In this document: piece by piece, positions 27,701-36,246 of the stretch
How positions within the stretch are numbered: the first letter of the stretch is position 1
Layout of the letters: each line of letters opens with the position of its first letter
Source: RFSX01 sp964591455
GTDB taxonomy: Bacteria > Bacteroidota > Bacteroidia > Chitinophagales > Saprospiraceae
Assembly: GCA_964591455.1 (NCBI GenBank)
Contig: CAZQDZ010000027.1
Span: forward strand, 1-64,000
Length of the DNA stretch: 64,000 nucleotides
Direction of reading: 5' to 3'
Position numbers and translations under genes: made by a program
The notes under the pieces: generated by a model
What the model saw: only the letters and a program-made list of their open reading frames with translations
What the model was told of the DNA's origin: nothing
The model's database searches: none

Positions 27701-28249
27701 TGTGACGGTGGGATAGGGCCAGACCCACTGCCAGGCATATTTGAGGATTATCCTTTCTTGAGTGACATATTGGACCCTGACGATTGTGATGCTAACATTA
27801 CTGTATACCAGATGGGGAATTTTGTAGCACTATTCATCGAGTCTAATGGCGAGACAACGATGTATAATTCTGATGGATTATTCTATTGTCAAGATGCACC
27901 AAATTTTAGTTGTTTGGTCACCTACGGATTTGCTATTGATGACATCATAGATGAGTGGTCATGCAGTGGTTTTGAAGAAGAAATATTTGATACCCGTAGT
28001 AGTGAGGCTCAGATAGATACCCCTGTTCTCTATCCTAATCCTTCTAACGGTATCGTATATCTTAAAGGACTTGCTGCTGATGCAGAATCGTATGCTTACC
28101 GATTATATGACAGGCAAGGCGTAAGTGTCATGACTGGTGAGATTTCTAATGGTGGTCATATTGATATATCTGAGTTAGCCTCTGGTATCTATATAATGAG
28201 CATTAATATGGGTGAAGAAGTGACCGTATTAAAACTTATAAGGATGTAG
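24776..28249 (+). CDS. Large secreted protein, paralogue of the preceding one, with T9SS type A sorting domain
   Basis: The 1157-residue protein has a signal peptide (MLRSLLYCLFAATLFTNSIS, cleaved near SGQ). Residues of about 25-330 repeat the Cys-rich module of the previous protein (shared strings include FCSTCESAALPFPSGC and TYYLFVDGCNGDDCPF). One MopE-type motif follows: CDDTNPMIYPGAEEICDG, about residue 480. Residues of about 815-1080 are three tandem ~90-residue units with a YC..A..F.C...YG pattern. It ends with a type A T9SS domain (VLYPNPSNGIVYL ... GIYIMSI ... LKLIRM). Function is unknown; surface or extracellular location is expected. Confidence 0.82.
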   Translation: MLRSLLYCLFAATLFTNSISGQTPLRWIGQPSNHYPGSDISIAPQDCNSDFIPCVWMDNDMNVWEWEAVEGVVWEGGCDVSVEYSHLPCRSAIDIAPQTIPPDLIFSEIDDINVTLVCIKLTDHCNGDELEHCFSVAVICGLCDEDNVPFCSTCESAALPFPSGCLFCDSVNLNEGVTSCLPFCEQPCPIQEDQPFMLCGFDANVPNNMAWFAFVAGSDILTIDMEVGFCRTGQGLQLGVYESCDFEECVIWSGGGCVPIDRALTGTFNVGQTYYLFVDGCNGDDCPFTLFIEGADGNSNLPLPDAITAFSTCKNTFLTDNAQDPAMPENASASGLCFANNRITTCVGEEIQFDLIHQGLPDSTIDEHINPCSNYSESLDATFTWQTSWMGDIEQTPSLDGAVIPLLTMPDSVGIYELCLEFILADCVTIPANQCIELHVVDNQSVTYFIDEDNDGFGVGQAISGSCIIPDGFACLAGDCDDTNPMIYPGAEEICDGLDNDCDSATIDGMINIQPLILSCEDITSSSVFIRWDPLIDVFHEIFIDGMFFTAMDDNNFRIDDLQPDTEVTVTIITTYENGCTQTSEMTCRTARINCSEVFITPSRPSHPNENPEGPYFPGEIVSIGIAVFFSADPVGSGNDCQWIQGLIPSFGEGWDLEANDPFANGPEGSILFPDGSVNLNILQPNTQIVTNARGENELVNANGLSLPAGMALPQGWWLTSNGSGCANNGNPNTMWGLPQGCGSDLLFEFQLALQVKADINPSDCQEQDFLKVNLFVYSDGMTGCRQNASCANDQPGLFLASVDCTAEPTATVFDEYPFLTGVVDTTDCEGTTISVYDSGSFSFIHIVTPDSGVLYFENGSLFCTDAVGFSCLDAYGLSTPSTTFNCEDDPGVDPGTQPDIATDFPWIGDIIDFSNCDGTIVELYQFGSQVFPYIITDDSAVLYSNTGQLYCTSALPNFDCIDIYGLSAPIDTWRCDGGIGPDPLPGIFEDYPFLSDILDPDDCDANITVYQMGNFVALFIESNGETTMYNSDGLFYCQDAPNFSCLVTYGFAIDDIIDEWSCSGFEEEIFDTRSSEAQIDTPVLYPNPSNGIVYLKGLAADAESYAYRLYDRQGVSVMTGEISNGGHIDISELASGIYIMSINMGEEVTVLKLIRM

Positions 28250-28353
28250 GTATGACAAGAAAGGCTATTTAATTATGAGATGGATACTTGAATATATAGA
28301 GATAAGATAGTATCGAAATAATTTTTACTATCTTAACTCATATAATTTAAGCC

Positions 28354-30576
28354 TTGCGTCATTTAATATTTATAGTCTTTACCTTATCACTTATATTCTT
28401 CTCATACACAAGGGAGTCTGCGACAAGCGTAAAGCCCCGCAGTACAACTGAATTTTCTGCAGAAAATGCTATGGACTACCTCAAAGTCATCGCTGCAGAA
28501 ACCCACCCGATAGGTAGCACAGCCAATCAGAAAGTGAGAGACTATCTGGTGGAAGAATTAGAAAGACTGGGATTAGAGACTAAGGTAGAAACAGGCCTTG
28601 TCCACTTGCCTTACTCTGGCAACTATAACCGGTCCGCATATGTGGAAAATGTAATAGCCACACTTCCTGGTTCTGAGCCAGGCAGCAAAAAAGTAGCGCT
28701 GGCCGCTCACTATGACAGTGTATTTGAAGGACCAGGCGCCGCAGACGATGGGTATGCCGTGGCCGCTATGATAGAAACTGTCAAGTTACTGAAAGACCAG
28801 CCCAGAAAAAACGACATCCAGCTTATCATTACAGATGGAGAAGAGATGGGTCTACTGGGGGCACAATTCCATGTCAAGAAGTATACTATGGAGGACATTG
28901 GCATCCTGCTCAATTATGAAGCGAGAGGTAACGAAGGGCCAGGCATCTCATTTGAGTGGTCAGACAATAATGCCTGGATGGTCAGGGAAATGAAAAAAGC
29001 ATCTATCAGACCGATAGCCAATTCACTCTCCTATGAAATTTATAACAGAATGCCTAATAGCTCAGATTTTACGGCATTCAAAAAAAGAAAAGTGCCAGGC
29101 ATCAATCATGCGTTTATAGATGGGTTCTCTTACTATCACAATCCAGCTGACAATGTGGAGAACATAAGCATGGAGAGCATACAACACACTGGTGAGAATA
29201 TGTATCTCATGACCAAACACTTTAGCAATTATGATTTTTCTATGGTAGAATCTGGGAATGCAAGCTTCTTCAATTTCTATGGTCTGCTTATTCATTATCC
29301 ATCCTCGCTAGATTTAGTTTTGCTAGTATTACTAGGAATAATTATTATTGGTTTAATTATTCTTATATCTAAGAAGATGGAGTTCCATTGGACAAGGTTT
29401 TTTAGTTCCTTGGCTTGGATGTTATTTACAATTATAGGGATTTGTGCATTGAATTTTGGGTTAGCAAGTATCTTGAAATCTGTGTATCCGCAATATGCTA
29501 CTTTTTACAGTCATCATTATTATAATCATGAGTGGTATCTGATTGCCGGATTAGGATTGACCCTATTTATTACAGCCATATTGTCAGGACGCATCCTTCA
29601 AGCCAAAAGTAGAACAGAGACGGGAATGGCTATGCTTGCACTACTTACCTTACTCTCTATAGTCATTTTCTTAACTATGCCTACTGGCGTATATGTTATG
29701 TTATTGCCTGCGCTGTTTTTCGGTATTTGCATGATACCAATTACAATTGCAAAAAATAGAAATAATTATAATTGGCTATTGTCATTGGCATTCATTATTC
29801 TAATCTCAGGACTATGGACCGTGCTTACACATAATCTCTATTTAGCGTTTAGCCTGGCTGCCTTACCAGGTGCAGTGCTGTTTATAATGTTGGGTACTTT
29901 TGCAAGTATGTATTTGATGCCAGGGACATGGAACAACCAAGGCAGAAAGATTTTTGGAGTAGTCGGCATACTATTATTTGTTAGCAGTCTGATAATTGCA
30001 CATATCAAGACTAAACCTTCTGAGAAAGAGCCGCTACTCACAAATCTAAAATATGTATACGATGCCAAAGACAACGCAACTTACAGGGCTACCTTCGATG
30101 ATTACTTACATGAAGGACATCAAAATCTAAAGGAGGAGGCTACATCCAAAAGACTGCCATGGCATCTCCCTTTTACAACTCATTATCAATCTTCCGAAGC
30201 AAGTCTTTCTCATTATCGCTCTCAAATAGAAAAAGACACCGCTGCTTTAGATTATGTGTGTAAGGTGTACAATCCCAAAAGAGCACATATAGCCTACATT
30301 AAAATTCCTGACACCAATAACGTAGACAGTCTTATACTCAATAATAGAATCAAAAAAGATGTATCTAAAAACAATAGAGGCAAGTATTCACTGACGCTTT
30401 ATGGCATTGGTCTGGATTCATTAGAAGTTAGAATTATTCCTAAAGATAAATCTAAACCGGCATCCTTATACGTAAATATGGAATATGAGGGCCTACCGGA
30501 AGAATTGCCTTTACCCGAGGGCTATGCATGGAATGATGCGACAACTTTCATCAGTAACAAAGTGGACTTTAAATAA
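28354..30576 (+). CDS. M28 family metallopeptidase with multi-span membrane domain
   Basis: The 740-residue protein starts at TTG 28354 with a hydrophobic signal segment. Residues of about 30-300 form an M28 zinc aminopeptidase-like domain. Ligands are in LAAHYDSVFEGPGAADDGYA (His, Asp), TDGEEMGLLGAQ (Glu-Glu), NYEARGNEGP and a final His in GFSYYHNPADN. Residues of about 315-550 hold about eight membrane helices, and the last ~190 residues are extracytoplasmic. The layout resembles the vacuolar membrane protease type (Pff1-like) found in fungi and some bacteria. All metal ligands are present. It is downstream of the secreted paralogues, 104 bases away; any link is speculative. Confidence 0.85.
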   Translation: MRHLIFIVFTLSLIFFSYTRESATSVKPRSTTEFSAENAMDYLKVIAAETHPIGSTANQKVRDYLVEELERLGLETKVETGLVHLPYSGNYNRSAYVENVIATLPGSEPGSKKVALAAHYDSVFEGPGAADDGYAVAAMIETVKLLKDQPRKNDIQLIITDGEEMGLLGAQFHVKKYTMEDIGILLNYEARGNEGPGISFEWSDNNAWMVREMKKASIRPIANSLSYEIYNRMPNSSDFTAFKKRKVPGINHAFIDGFSYYHNPADNVENISMESIQHTGENMYLMTKHFSNYDFSMVESGNASFFNFYGLLIHYPSSLDLVLLVLLGIIIIGLIILISKKMEFHWTRFFSSLAWMLFTIIGICALNFGLASILKSVYPQYATFYSHHYYNHEWYLIAGLGLTLFITAILSGRILQAKSRTETGMAMLALLTLLSIVIFLTMPTGVYVMLLPALFFGICMIPITIAKNRNNYNWLLSLAFIILISGLWTVLTHNLYLAFSLAALPGAVLFIMLGTFASMYLMPGTWNNQGRKIFGVVGILLFVSSLIIAHIKTKPSEKEPLLTNLKYVYDAKDNATYRATFDDYLHEGHQNLKEEATSKRLPWHLPFTTHYQSSEASLSHYRSQIEKDTAALDYVCKVYNPKRAHIAYIKIPDTNNVDSLILNNRIKKDVSKNNRGKYSLTLYGIGLDSLEVRIIPKDKSKPASLYVNMEYEGLPEELPLPEGYAWNDATTFISNKVDFK

Positions 30577-30602
30577 TTAATGTGCCAGATTTAAAATAAA
30601 TC

Positions 30603-31052
30603 CTACTCAGAACTTTGCGTTATGAAGTCTATATAACTCTTAGCAGTTATGAATATGACCTCTTTACCTAGTTCTGTGATTTCACTATCCTCATCTACAA
30701 CAAGCATATCTTCTGCAAATGCCAATAAGTCCTCTTCTGGATAATCTTGGAAGTACTCATTCAAGGCTTCTTCTAGGTTAGCCTTATCTTCTCTTACTGC
30801 CCAATTCTGATCTTCGAATTCCTGAAACTGATCTATATCAAATTCTTCTTCACTTTCTAGATATTTACTACAGGTATGGTATATCGTGGAATGAATAAAG
30901 AACATCATTTGCCGCTCTTCTTCTGACAGACCTTTGAAACCGTCAGAATTAAGATAATTCCAAAAATCTGGTTGACCCTCGACAAAGTTATCCTCGAAAT
31001 CCTTGGACTCCATCTGCACTAGTATATCTTCTATTTGAGATTCGGTTATCAT
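30603..31052 (-). CDS. Acidic protein of unknown function
   Basis: The 149-residue cytoplasmic-looking protein has no signal peptide. It is very acidic (many Glu/Asp) and mostly helical in character, for example FEDNFVEGQPDFWNYLNSDG and QMMFFIHSTIYHTCSKYLES. I do not recognise a family. It is the last gene of a tight minus-strand run, 17 bases after the aspartoacylase-like gene, so it is expressed with it. Confidence 0.65.
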   Translation of the reverse strand: MITESQIEDILVQMESKDFEDNFVEGQPDFWNYLNSDGFKGLSEEERQMMFFIHSTIYHTCSKYLESEEEFDIDQFQEFEDQNWAVREDKANLEEALNEYFQDYPEEDLLAFAEDMLVVDEDSEITELGKEVIFITAKSYIDFITQSSE

Positions 31053-31069
31053 ATCCTTTACTGCTTTAA

Positions 31070-32005
31070 TTATTCTTCCTTGACTAAAAAGAAGCCTTCC
31101 TCCCCTTGTTTTTGGTATAAGGGCATTAATAATCTACCATCCTCTTTGATGGTCACTTCACCATTCTTATCCTTTGCCACCTGCTCACCTTGTGATACTT
31201 TCTGAAAATTTGTGTAGCCTGGATTCATGACAAAGTTATCTTCTATTGTAATGTCATGTCTTTCTATTAACCTCGTCACCTTAGGCAAGTCAGCAGAATA
31301 TCTAATCAGTATTTTCTCATGATGATTCTCCACAAGATTTGGTGCTATGGATCCCATTTTCTTCATGAAGTTTATAATAGCAGCTACTGCTCGCGGAACA
31401 GAAAGACTTTCCTCGTGCTGTCCAGACTCGAAAGTAACAGGTGTTGTCTTGACTCCCATGTTCTCTGTGGTAAAATAGTGTAAGGTGGTCCCTTTGAGCC
31501 CTTCCAGCATACCCAGAACAATAGGGGCATGCATAGATAATCCAAGCTGAATGTCACTCTTTCTATCTCTGCATATTGTGAATATCCCCCCATAGGAAGA
31601 GGTCGTGTGTAAGTCAAGTAGAAATACTTCTGAATGTTCGTACCTATCTATCAAGAATCTAACGGTATCGTCTATTTCTAACAGCTCCTTATCCTCACTT
31701 GTTGGGTTTTGAATTTTACCTGCTCTCAGTTGATTGATTCTAGATCGGCTGAAGTTTCTATTCAAGTCTTTGTCTATGAATCTCTTCCCTTGCTTAAAAG
31801 CCTCCAGATTCCCTACTATGCCTACATAATTTCCTGCGTATTCAAATTCAGGATGACGGATTGGCTCTACTTCCAACATCTTAATCACCAATTCTATGGC
31901 CTTTACCCCAGCAGGCTCATTGCCATGCGTTGCGCCAAAACAAAGAAACAAAGGACCTGGGCGGTGCCCCTTATACATCCCTATAATTCTGTCCACATTG
32001 TCCAT
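31070..32005 (-). CDS. Succinylglutamate desuccinylase/aspartoacylase family protein
   Basis: The 311-residue protein is of the M14-like AstE/AspA zinc hydrolase family. Zinc ligands are His and Glu in FGATHGNEPAGVKA (about residues 24-37) and His in LLDLHTTSSYGG (about 148-159). GKRFIDKDLNRNFSR carries the conserved Arg-Asn pair. It would hydrolyse an N-acyl amino acid; the substrate cannot be assigned. It lies between the DNA glycosylase gene (11 bases) and an unknown acidic protein (17 bases) on the same strand. Confidence 0.82.
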   Translation of the reverse strand: MDNVDRIIGMYKGHRPGPLFLCFGATHGNEPAGVKAIELVIKMLEVEPIRHPEFEYAGNYVGIVGNLEAFKQGKRFIDKDLNRNFSRSRINQLRAGKIQNPTSEDKELLEIDDTVRFLIDRYEHSEVFLLDLHTTSSYGGIFTICRDRKSDIQLGLSMHAPIVLGMLEGLKGTTLHYFTTENMGVKTTPVTFESGQHEESLSVPRAVAAIINFMKKMGSIAPNLVENHHEKILIRYSADLPKVTRLIERHDITIEDNFVMNPGYTNFQKVSQGEQVAKDKNGEVTIKEDGRLLMPLYQKQGEEGFFLVKEE

Positions 32006-32016
32006 TTATTTAGTTA

Positions 32017-32625
32017 TCAAGGGTTCTCTCTTTTCCAAGCCCAAAGATACAATGTTGCCCAAGTTCTATAAGGTGTCCAATTTTCTGCTATCTCATTCAT
32101 CTTTTTAATCAGATGCTTTTTCTCCTCCTTCAATTCGTACACAGCTATCATTGCCTGCTGTATTCCCAAGTCCTTCGCAGGAAAAACATCCTCTCTCATC
32201 AATTCGAATATCAGCACCATTTGGACTGTCCACTCTCCTACTCCCTTTATTTCGGTTAGTAATTTGATGATTTCTGCATCCGTCATTGTGTTCCAATCAA
32301 ACGTAAATAGCGCCTTTTCCTGAAAGAAACGGGCTATGTTCTGGACATAGGTCACTTTGGGTCTAGAAAACCCCACTGCCCTCAATTCATCATCTTCTAA
32401 AAGGAGCACATCCTCAGGACTAAAGTACTCTCCACCCACAAGTTGTAAAAAGCGGCCATAGATCGTATCTGCCGCTTTATAGGAAATTTGTTGGTAGGCA
32501 ATTGACTTTACTAGTTCATTATATACATTTCCAGATTGTGGAAGTTCCAGATAGGTTGTACTTTTAGTTATCTCACGCATTTTGACGTCTTGCCTGAGAT
32601 GCTTTAATGCCTTTTTATGTATCAT
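32017..32625 (-). CDS. DNA-3-methyladenine glycosylase family protein (AlkA/HhH-GPD type)
   Basis: The 202-residue cytoplasmic base-excision repair enzyme removes alkylated bases. The helix-hairpin-helix motif LLTEIKGVGEWTVQMVLIF (about residues 123-141) and the catalytic Asp in VFPAKDLGIQQA (about 152) are present. It is the short form without the N-terminal domain of E. coli AlkA. The start at 32625 is kept because the family's first helix (ALKHLRQDVKMREI) begins there. This leaves only 12 bases to the start of the divergent gene at 32638. Confidence 0.87.
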   Translation of the reverse strand: MIHKKALKHLRQDVKMREITKSTTYLELPQSGNVYNELVKSIAYQQISYKAADTIYGRFLQLVGGEYFSPEDVLLLEDDELRAVGFSRPKVTYVQNIARFFQEKALFTFDWNTMTDAEIIKLLTEIKGVGEWTVQMVLIFELMREDVFPAKDLGIQQAMIAVYELKEEKKHLIKKMNEIAENWTPYRTWATLYLWAWKRENP

Positions 32626-32637
32626 ATATCTGCAATA

Positions 32638-34800
32638 ATGCGACTTGCTAAATATACGTGCTTTTCTATTTTTCTTTGTTTAGCTTTTACATTACAGGGT
32701 CAAGATTCGCTGAACATGGTCCGCGTAGGCCAATGGAATCCCTCAGGTATGCCATCCAGTGGTGGTGTTACCTATAACGATGTATGGGGCTATACCACGC
32801 CAACTGGTGAGGAATATGCTATTGTCGGTAATGTGGATTCCATCATGATTGTCGATGTAACTGACTGCACTACGCCTACTAGAGTCTTTGGATATGAAGG
32901 AGGCAGTACCGCGATATGGAGAGATTTCAAAACTTATGGAGACTATGTCTATGGTGTTTGTGATGGATGCAATGAAGGCCTACATATATTTGATATGTCT
33001 GCCCTACCTGGAGGCAATGTAACTCATGAGCTTACAACCACAGAGTTCTTTACCAAAGCGCATAATATTTACATAGATACCGCCGAACAAACGCTATATG
33101 CTGTTGGGTCTAACACTGTTCCTGAAGGTTTTGTGATGCTAGATCTAAGTACGCCAGATAGTCCTACACTAATAGATGAAATACATCTGGATGATGAAGC
33201 TGGGCTACCTGCTTCTAATTTTTATGTACACGATGTATTTGTACAAAATGATACCGCTTATGCGTCCCATGGCAATACAGGATTCTTTGTTTGGGACATG
33301 TCTGATTTGTCCAATATTGAAATCCTAGGACAGTATGATTCCAATGGGTATAACCATAGCAGCTGGATAAATAGTGATGGTGGGTATGCCTACTTTGCTG
33401 AAGAGGTTCCTACCGGTCTGCCTCTGTCTGTCGTCGATCTAGCAAACTTAGGGCACCCGACTCAGGACATCAATGTTGTACATGCTTTTAGAGATAGAAT
33501 AGGCACAACAGGCTTCCCTACGCCGCATAATCCATTTGTCAAGGATGATACCTTGTACATATCCTACTATGAAGATGGGATAAAGATGTATGACCTGAGC
33601 ACGCCTGACCTGCCAGCGCTTATAGCTTACTATGATACCTACCCCGATAATGGCAATGGCTATAGTGGCTATAATGGCGCATGGGGCACCTACCCGTTCT
33701 TTGATAGTGGGTGTATCTGTGTCTCTGATATTGATTATGGATTAAATACAATCGAATTCTGCCAATTTTCAGATTATTATCTAGATAGTGACGGGGACGG
33801 TTATGGGGACGCCAATAGCTTTGTCAATGCTTGTGAAATCCCAGTAGGTTATGTCGATGACAAAACAGATTGTGATGATACAGATGCGGGTATCAACCCT
33901 GACGCTACCGAACTCTGTGATGGCATAGATAACAATTGTGACGGACAAATAGATGAAGGACTTTTGTCCAACTACTATATAGACCTCGATGGAGATGGGT
34001 ATGGAGATGCTGGCACTAGTCTATCTTCCTGTACACAGCCAGCTGGCTATGTGGCTAACAATACCGACTGTAATGATGGTGACTCAAACATTTCTCCTGG
34101 TGCTATCGAACTCTGTGACGGTATAGACAATAATTGTGACGGGCAAGTAGATGAGGGACTGCTTACCACATATTATCAGGATGCTGATGGGGATGGATAT
34201 GGTCATGCCTCTAATACCACGCAAGCATGCAGCCTACCTACTGGCTATGCTACTAATAATACAGATTGTGATGATACGGACCAAAATATCAACCCGGGAG
34301 CTACAGAAGTATGTGACGATGGCGCAGATAATAATTGTGACGGGCAAGTAGACGAAAATTGTGTTCTTGATCCTTGTGACGCCATTAATTTATTTATCTC
34401 TAATATCACACAAGATACTTTCAGAGCAAAACAACTGCTGGAATCAGATGTCGTCATAGCCAACACGGAAGATATTGTCTTCAGAGCAGGTAATGAGATC
34501 ATGCTTCTGCCTGACTTCGAAGTCATTCAGGGTGCAGAGTTTCTGGCAGAGATTAGAGATTGTGAGATAGCCTCTAGTAGTAGTGCCGTAGTGGGTCCCG
34601 CTGCTGCCTTGACAATCTATAATGAATTAAAGACTAAAAGTTTTCCGTCTGATAGTCGATATTTATTATACAATCAGTATGGTGAGCTAAAGGGTACAAA
34701 TGTGGCCTACAATAAGGTGCTCCAGATTCTGTCTCAACTTAATGACAAGCAGACCTATCTCTTAATTATAAACAAGGGAGAGAGCGGGAAATTGAAGTAA
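32638..34800 (+). CDS. Choice-of-anchor B family secreted protein with three MopE-type repeats
   Basis: The 720-residue protein starts at the ATG 32638, which begins the signal peptide MRLAKYTCFSIFLCLAFTLQ (cleaved near GQ). Residues of about 25-370 match the choice-of-anchor B beta-propeller-like domain (LNMVRVGQWNPSG, AIWRDFKTYGDYVYG, HDVFVQNDTAYASHGNTG). Three MopE-type units follow (about 380-575), each with DxDGDGYG, CDDTD...PGATEVCD and NNCDGQ(V/I)DE. The next part (about 590-640) is like the 3-coathanger stack domain, and the last ~50 residues look like a weak type A T9SS sorting domain (YLLYNQYGELKG...TYLLIINKG). Its stop codon shares one base with the next gene's start. Confidence 0.82.
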   Translation: MRLAKYTCFSIFLCLAFTLQGQDSLNMVRVGQWNPSGMPSSGGVTYNDVWGYTTPTGEEYAIVGNVDSIMIVDVTDCTTPTRVFGYEGGSTAIWRDFKTYGDYVYGVCDGCNEGLHIFDMSALPGGNVTHELTTTEFFTKAHNIYIDTAEQTLYAVGSNTVPEGFVMLDLSTPDSPTLIDEIHLDDEAGLPASNFYVHDVFVQNDTAYASHGNTGFFVWDMSDLSNIEILGQYDSNGYNHSSWINSDGGYAYFAEEVPTGLPLSVVDLANLGHPTQDINVVHAFRDRIGTTGFPTPHNPFVKDDTLYISYYEDGIKMYDLSTPDLPALIAYYDTYPDNGNGYSGYNGAWGTYPFFDSGCICVSDIDYGLNTIEFCQFSDYYLDSDGDGYGDANSFVNACEIPVGYVDDKTDCDDTDAGINPDATELCDGIDNNCDGQIDEGLLSNYYIDLDGDGYGDAGTSLSSCTQPAGYVANNTDCNDGDSNISPGAIELCDGIDNNCDGQVDEGLLTTYYQDADGDGYGHASNTTQACSLPTGYATNNTDCDDTDQNINPGATEVCDDGADNNCDGQVDENCVLDPCDAINLFISNITQDTFRAKQLLESDVVIANTEDIVFRAGNEIMLLPDFEVIQGAEFLAEIRDCEIASSSSAVVGPAAALTIYNELKTKSFPSDSRYLLYNQYGELKGTNVAYNKVLQILSQLNDKQTYLLIINKGESGKLK

Positions 34801-35783
34801 TGAAAGCTAATGGTTTGAAGATGTATGATGTGGTGATTATTGGTGCCGGTCCTGCAGGGATTAATTGTGGCATAGAGGCTTCCAAGAAAGGACTAAAATA
34901 TATTATACTGGAAAAAGGTGTTTTGGTTAACTCCATCTACAACTTTCCTACCAACATGACATTCTTCTCCACCAGCAAAAATCTGGAGATTGCAGACATT
35001 CCTTTTATATCACATACGGAAAAGCCTACCCGCAAGGAAGCATTAGAATATTACAGACGTCTTGTCCATCATTATAAGCTGAATATTGTATTCAGGCAAG
35101 AGGTGGTTTCTGCTCAGCCTACACAAAAGGGCTTCACCGTGAGCACCAATACAACTGACTACACCACCAAGCATGTGGTTATCGCCTCTGGCTTCTATGA
35201 TAACCCCAGACAGTTAGAAGTCCCTGGTGCTGAATTAGCTAAAGTGAAGCATTACTATGATGACCCACATCCATATATTGGGATGAATATACTCGTTATA
35301 GGTGGCGCTAACAGCGCTTGTGATGTAGCGCTAGAAACCTGGGCGCATGGAGCCAATGTGACGATGGCCATTAGAAAACCCAACCTCTATCCGCGAGTCA
35401 AGTATTGGATATTACCCAACATAGAGAACAGGATTAAAGAAGGTTCTATCCCTGCTTACTTTGATACAGCGGTGACGCATATTACTGAAGACAGCGTCAC
35501 GCTGCGTACGCCTACAGAGACCCTAGAGATTGCTAATGATTATGTGTTGGCTATGGTAGGTTATATCCCAGATTATACCCTGCTGAATCAATTAGGAATT
35601 GAATACAAAGAGAATGAGAACCATGTTCCCTCATTTAATCCAGAGACATGTGAATCCAATGTGACCGGTGTATACTTAGCAGGCGTCCTTAATGGTGGTA
35701 AAAAAACCAGTAGTCTATTTATAGAAAACACCAGAGACCATGGTGAGAAAATTATAGAGCACATAAATCAGTGGCAAGATTAA
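34800..35783 (+). CDS. ypdA: YpdA-family FAD-dependent disulfide reductase
   Basis: The 327-residue flavoprotein has an FAD-binding motif VVIIGAGPAGINCGIEAS (about residues 10-27) and an NADPH-binding motif LVIGGANSACDVALE (about 165-179). No CxxC redox pair of thioredoxin reductase is present, which fits YpdA (bacillithiol-disulfide reductase type). GVYLAGVLNGGKKTS near the C-terminus is the conserved FAD-end motif. Whether this organism makes bacillithiol is not shown in the window. The ATG overlaps the preceding stop codon (TAATG), so translation may be coupled; a second ATG lies 7 codons later. Confidence 0.87.
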   Translation: MKANGLKMYDVVIIGAGPAGINCGIEASKKGLKYIILEKGVLVNSIYNFPTNMTFFSTSKNLEIADIPFISHTEKPTRKEALEYYRRLVHHYKLNIVFRQEVVSAQPTQKGFTVSTNTTDYTTKHVVIASGFYDNPRQLEVPGAELAKVKHYYDDPHPYIGMNILVIGGANSACDVALETWAHGANVTMAIRKPNLYPRVKYWILPNIENRIKEGSIPAYFDTAVTHITEDSVTLRTPTETLEIANDYVLAMVGYIPDYTLLNQLGIEYKENENHVPSFNPETCESNVTGVYLAGVLNGGKKTSSLFIENTRDHGEKIIEHINQWQD

Positions 35784-35887
35784 GCACTTATAAGATGCTC
35801 AATATTTATTCACCATTTAGTGCAACGATATTCTTTCTCATCAAATAAGCATAGTAAGAGAACTCCCTCAATTTGAACTATGCTTAA

Positions 35888-36196
35888 TCCAAATTCTATC
35901 AAGACAGCCTCAAGACGAAAAAAGGAAAAGAATTATATCTCAAACGTATGCATACTGTAGAACCCGTCTTCGGATTACTACAGCAGTATTACGGACTCAG
36001 GAGAATGAACGTAAGAGGAAGAAATAACGCAAACAAAGTAATGCTAATGTCTGCTGCTGCGTTCAACTTAAAGAAGTGGGTGAAAAGACTTATAAAAAAC
36101 ACTGAAAATGAATTGAATAGTCTGATTTCAACACTGACAAGCATAATTACACGTGATGTTAGCAGAAATTATTTTTTCGTAATTTTAGTTACGTGA
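35888..36196 (+). pseudogene. Transposase remnant (C-terminal fragment, DDE type, IS1182-like)
   Basis: An open frame from 35888 to 36196, with no start at its beginning, reads ...KKGKELYLKRMHTVEPVFGL and then QQYYGLRRMNVRG and ANKVMLMSAAAFNLKKW. These are the C-terminal signatures of IS1182-like transposases (TVEPVFG; glutamine/tyrosine block; AAAxNLKK). The N-terminal DDE domain is absent and a stop lies just upstream at 35885. No flanking inverted repeats are evident. It is a dead fragment of an insertion sequence lying against the truncated gliding-domain frame at 36247. Confidence 0.75.
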
Positions 36197-36246
36197 GCTT
36201 CAGTGGTGAATGTCAGGATGTTAGATGTGTTTAGAAACAGGCTCAG

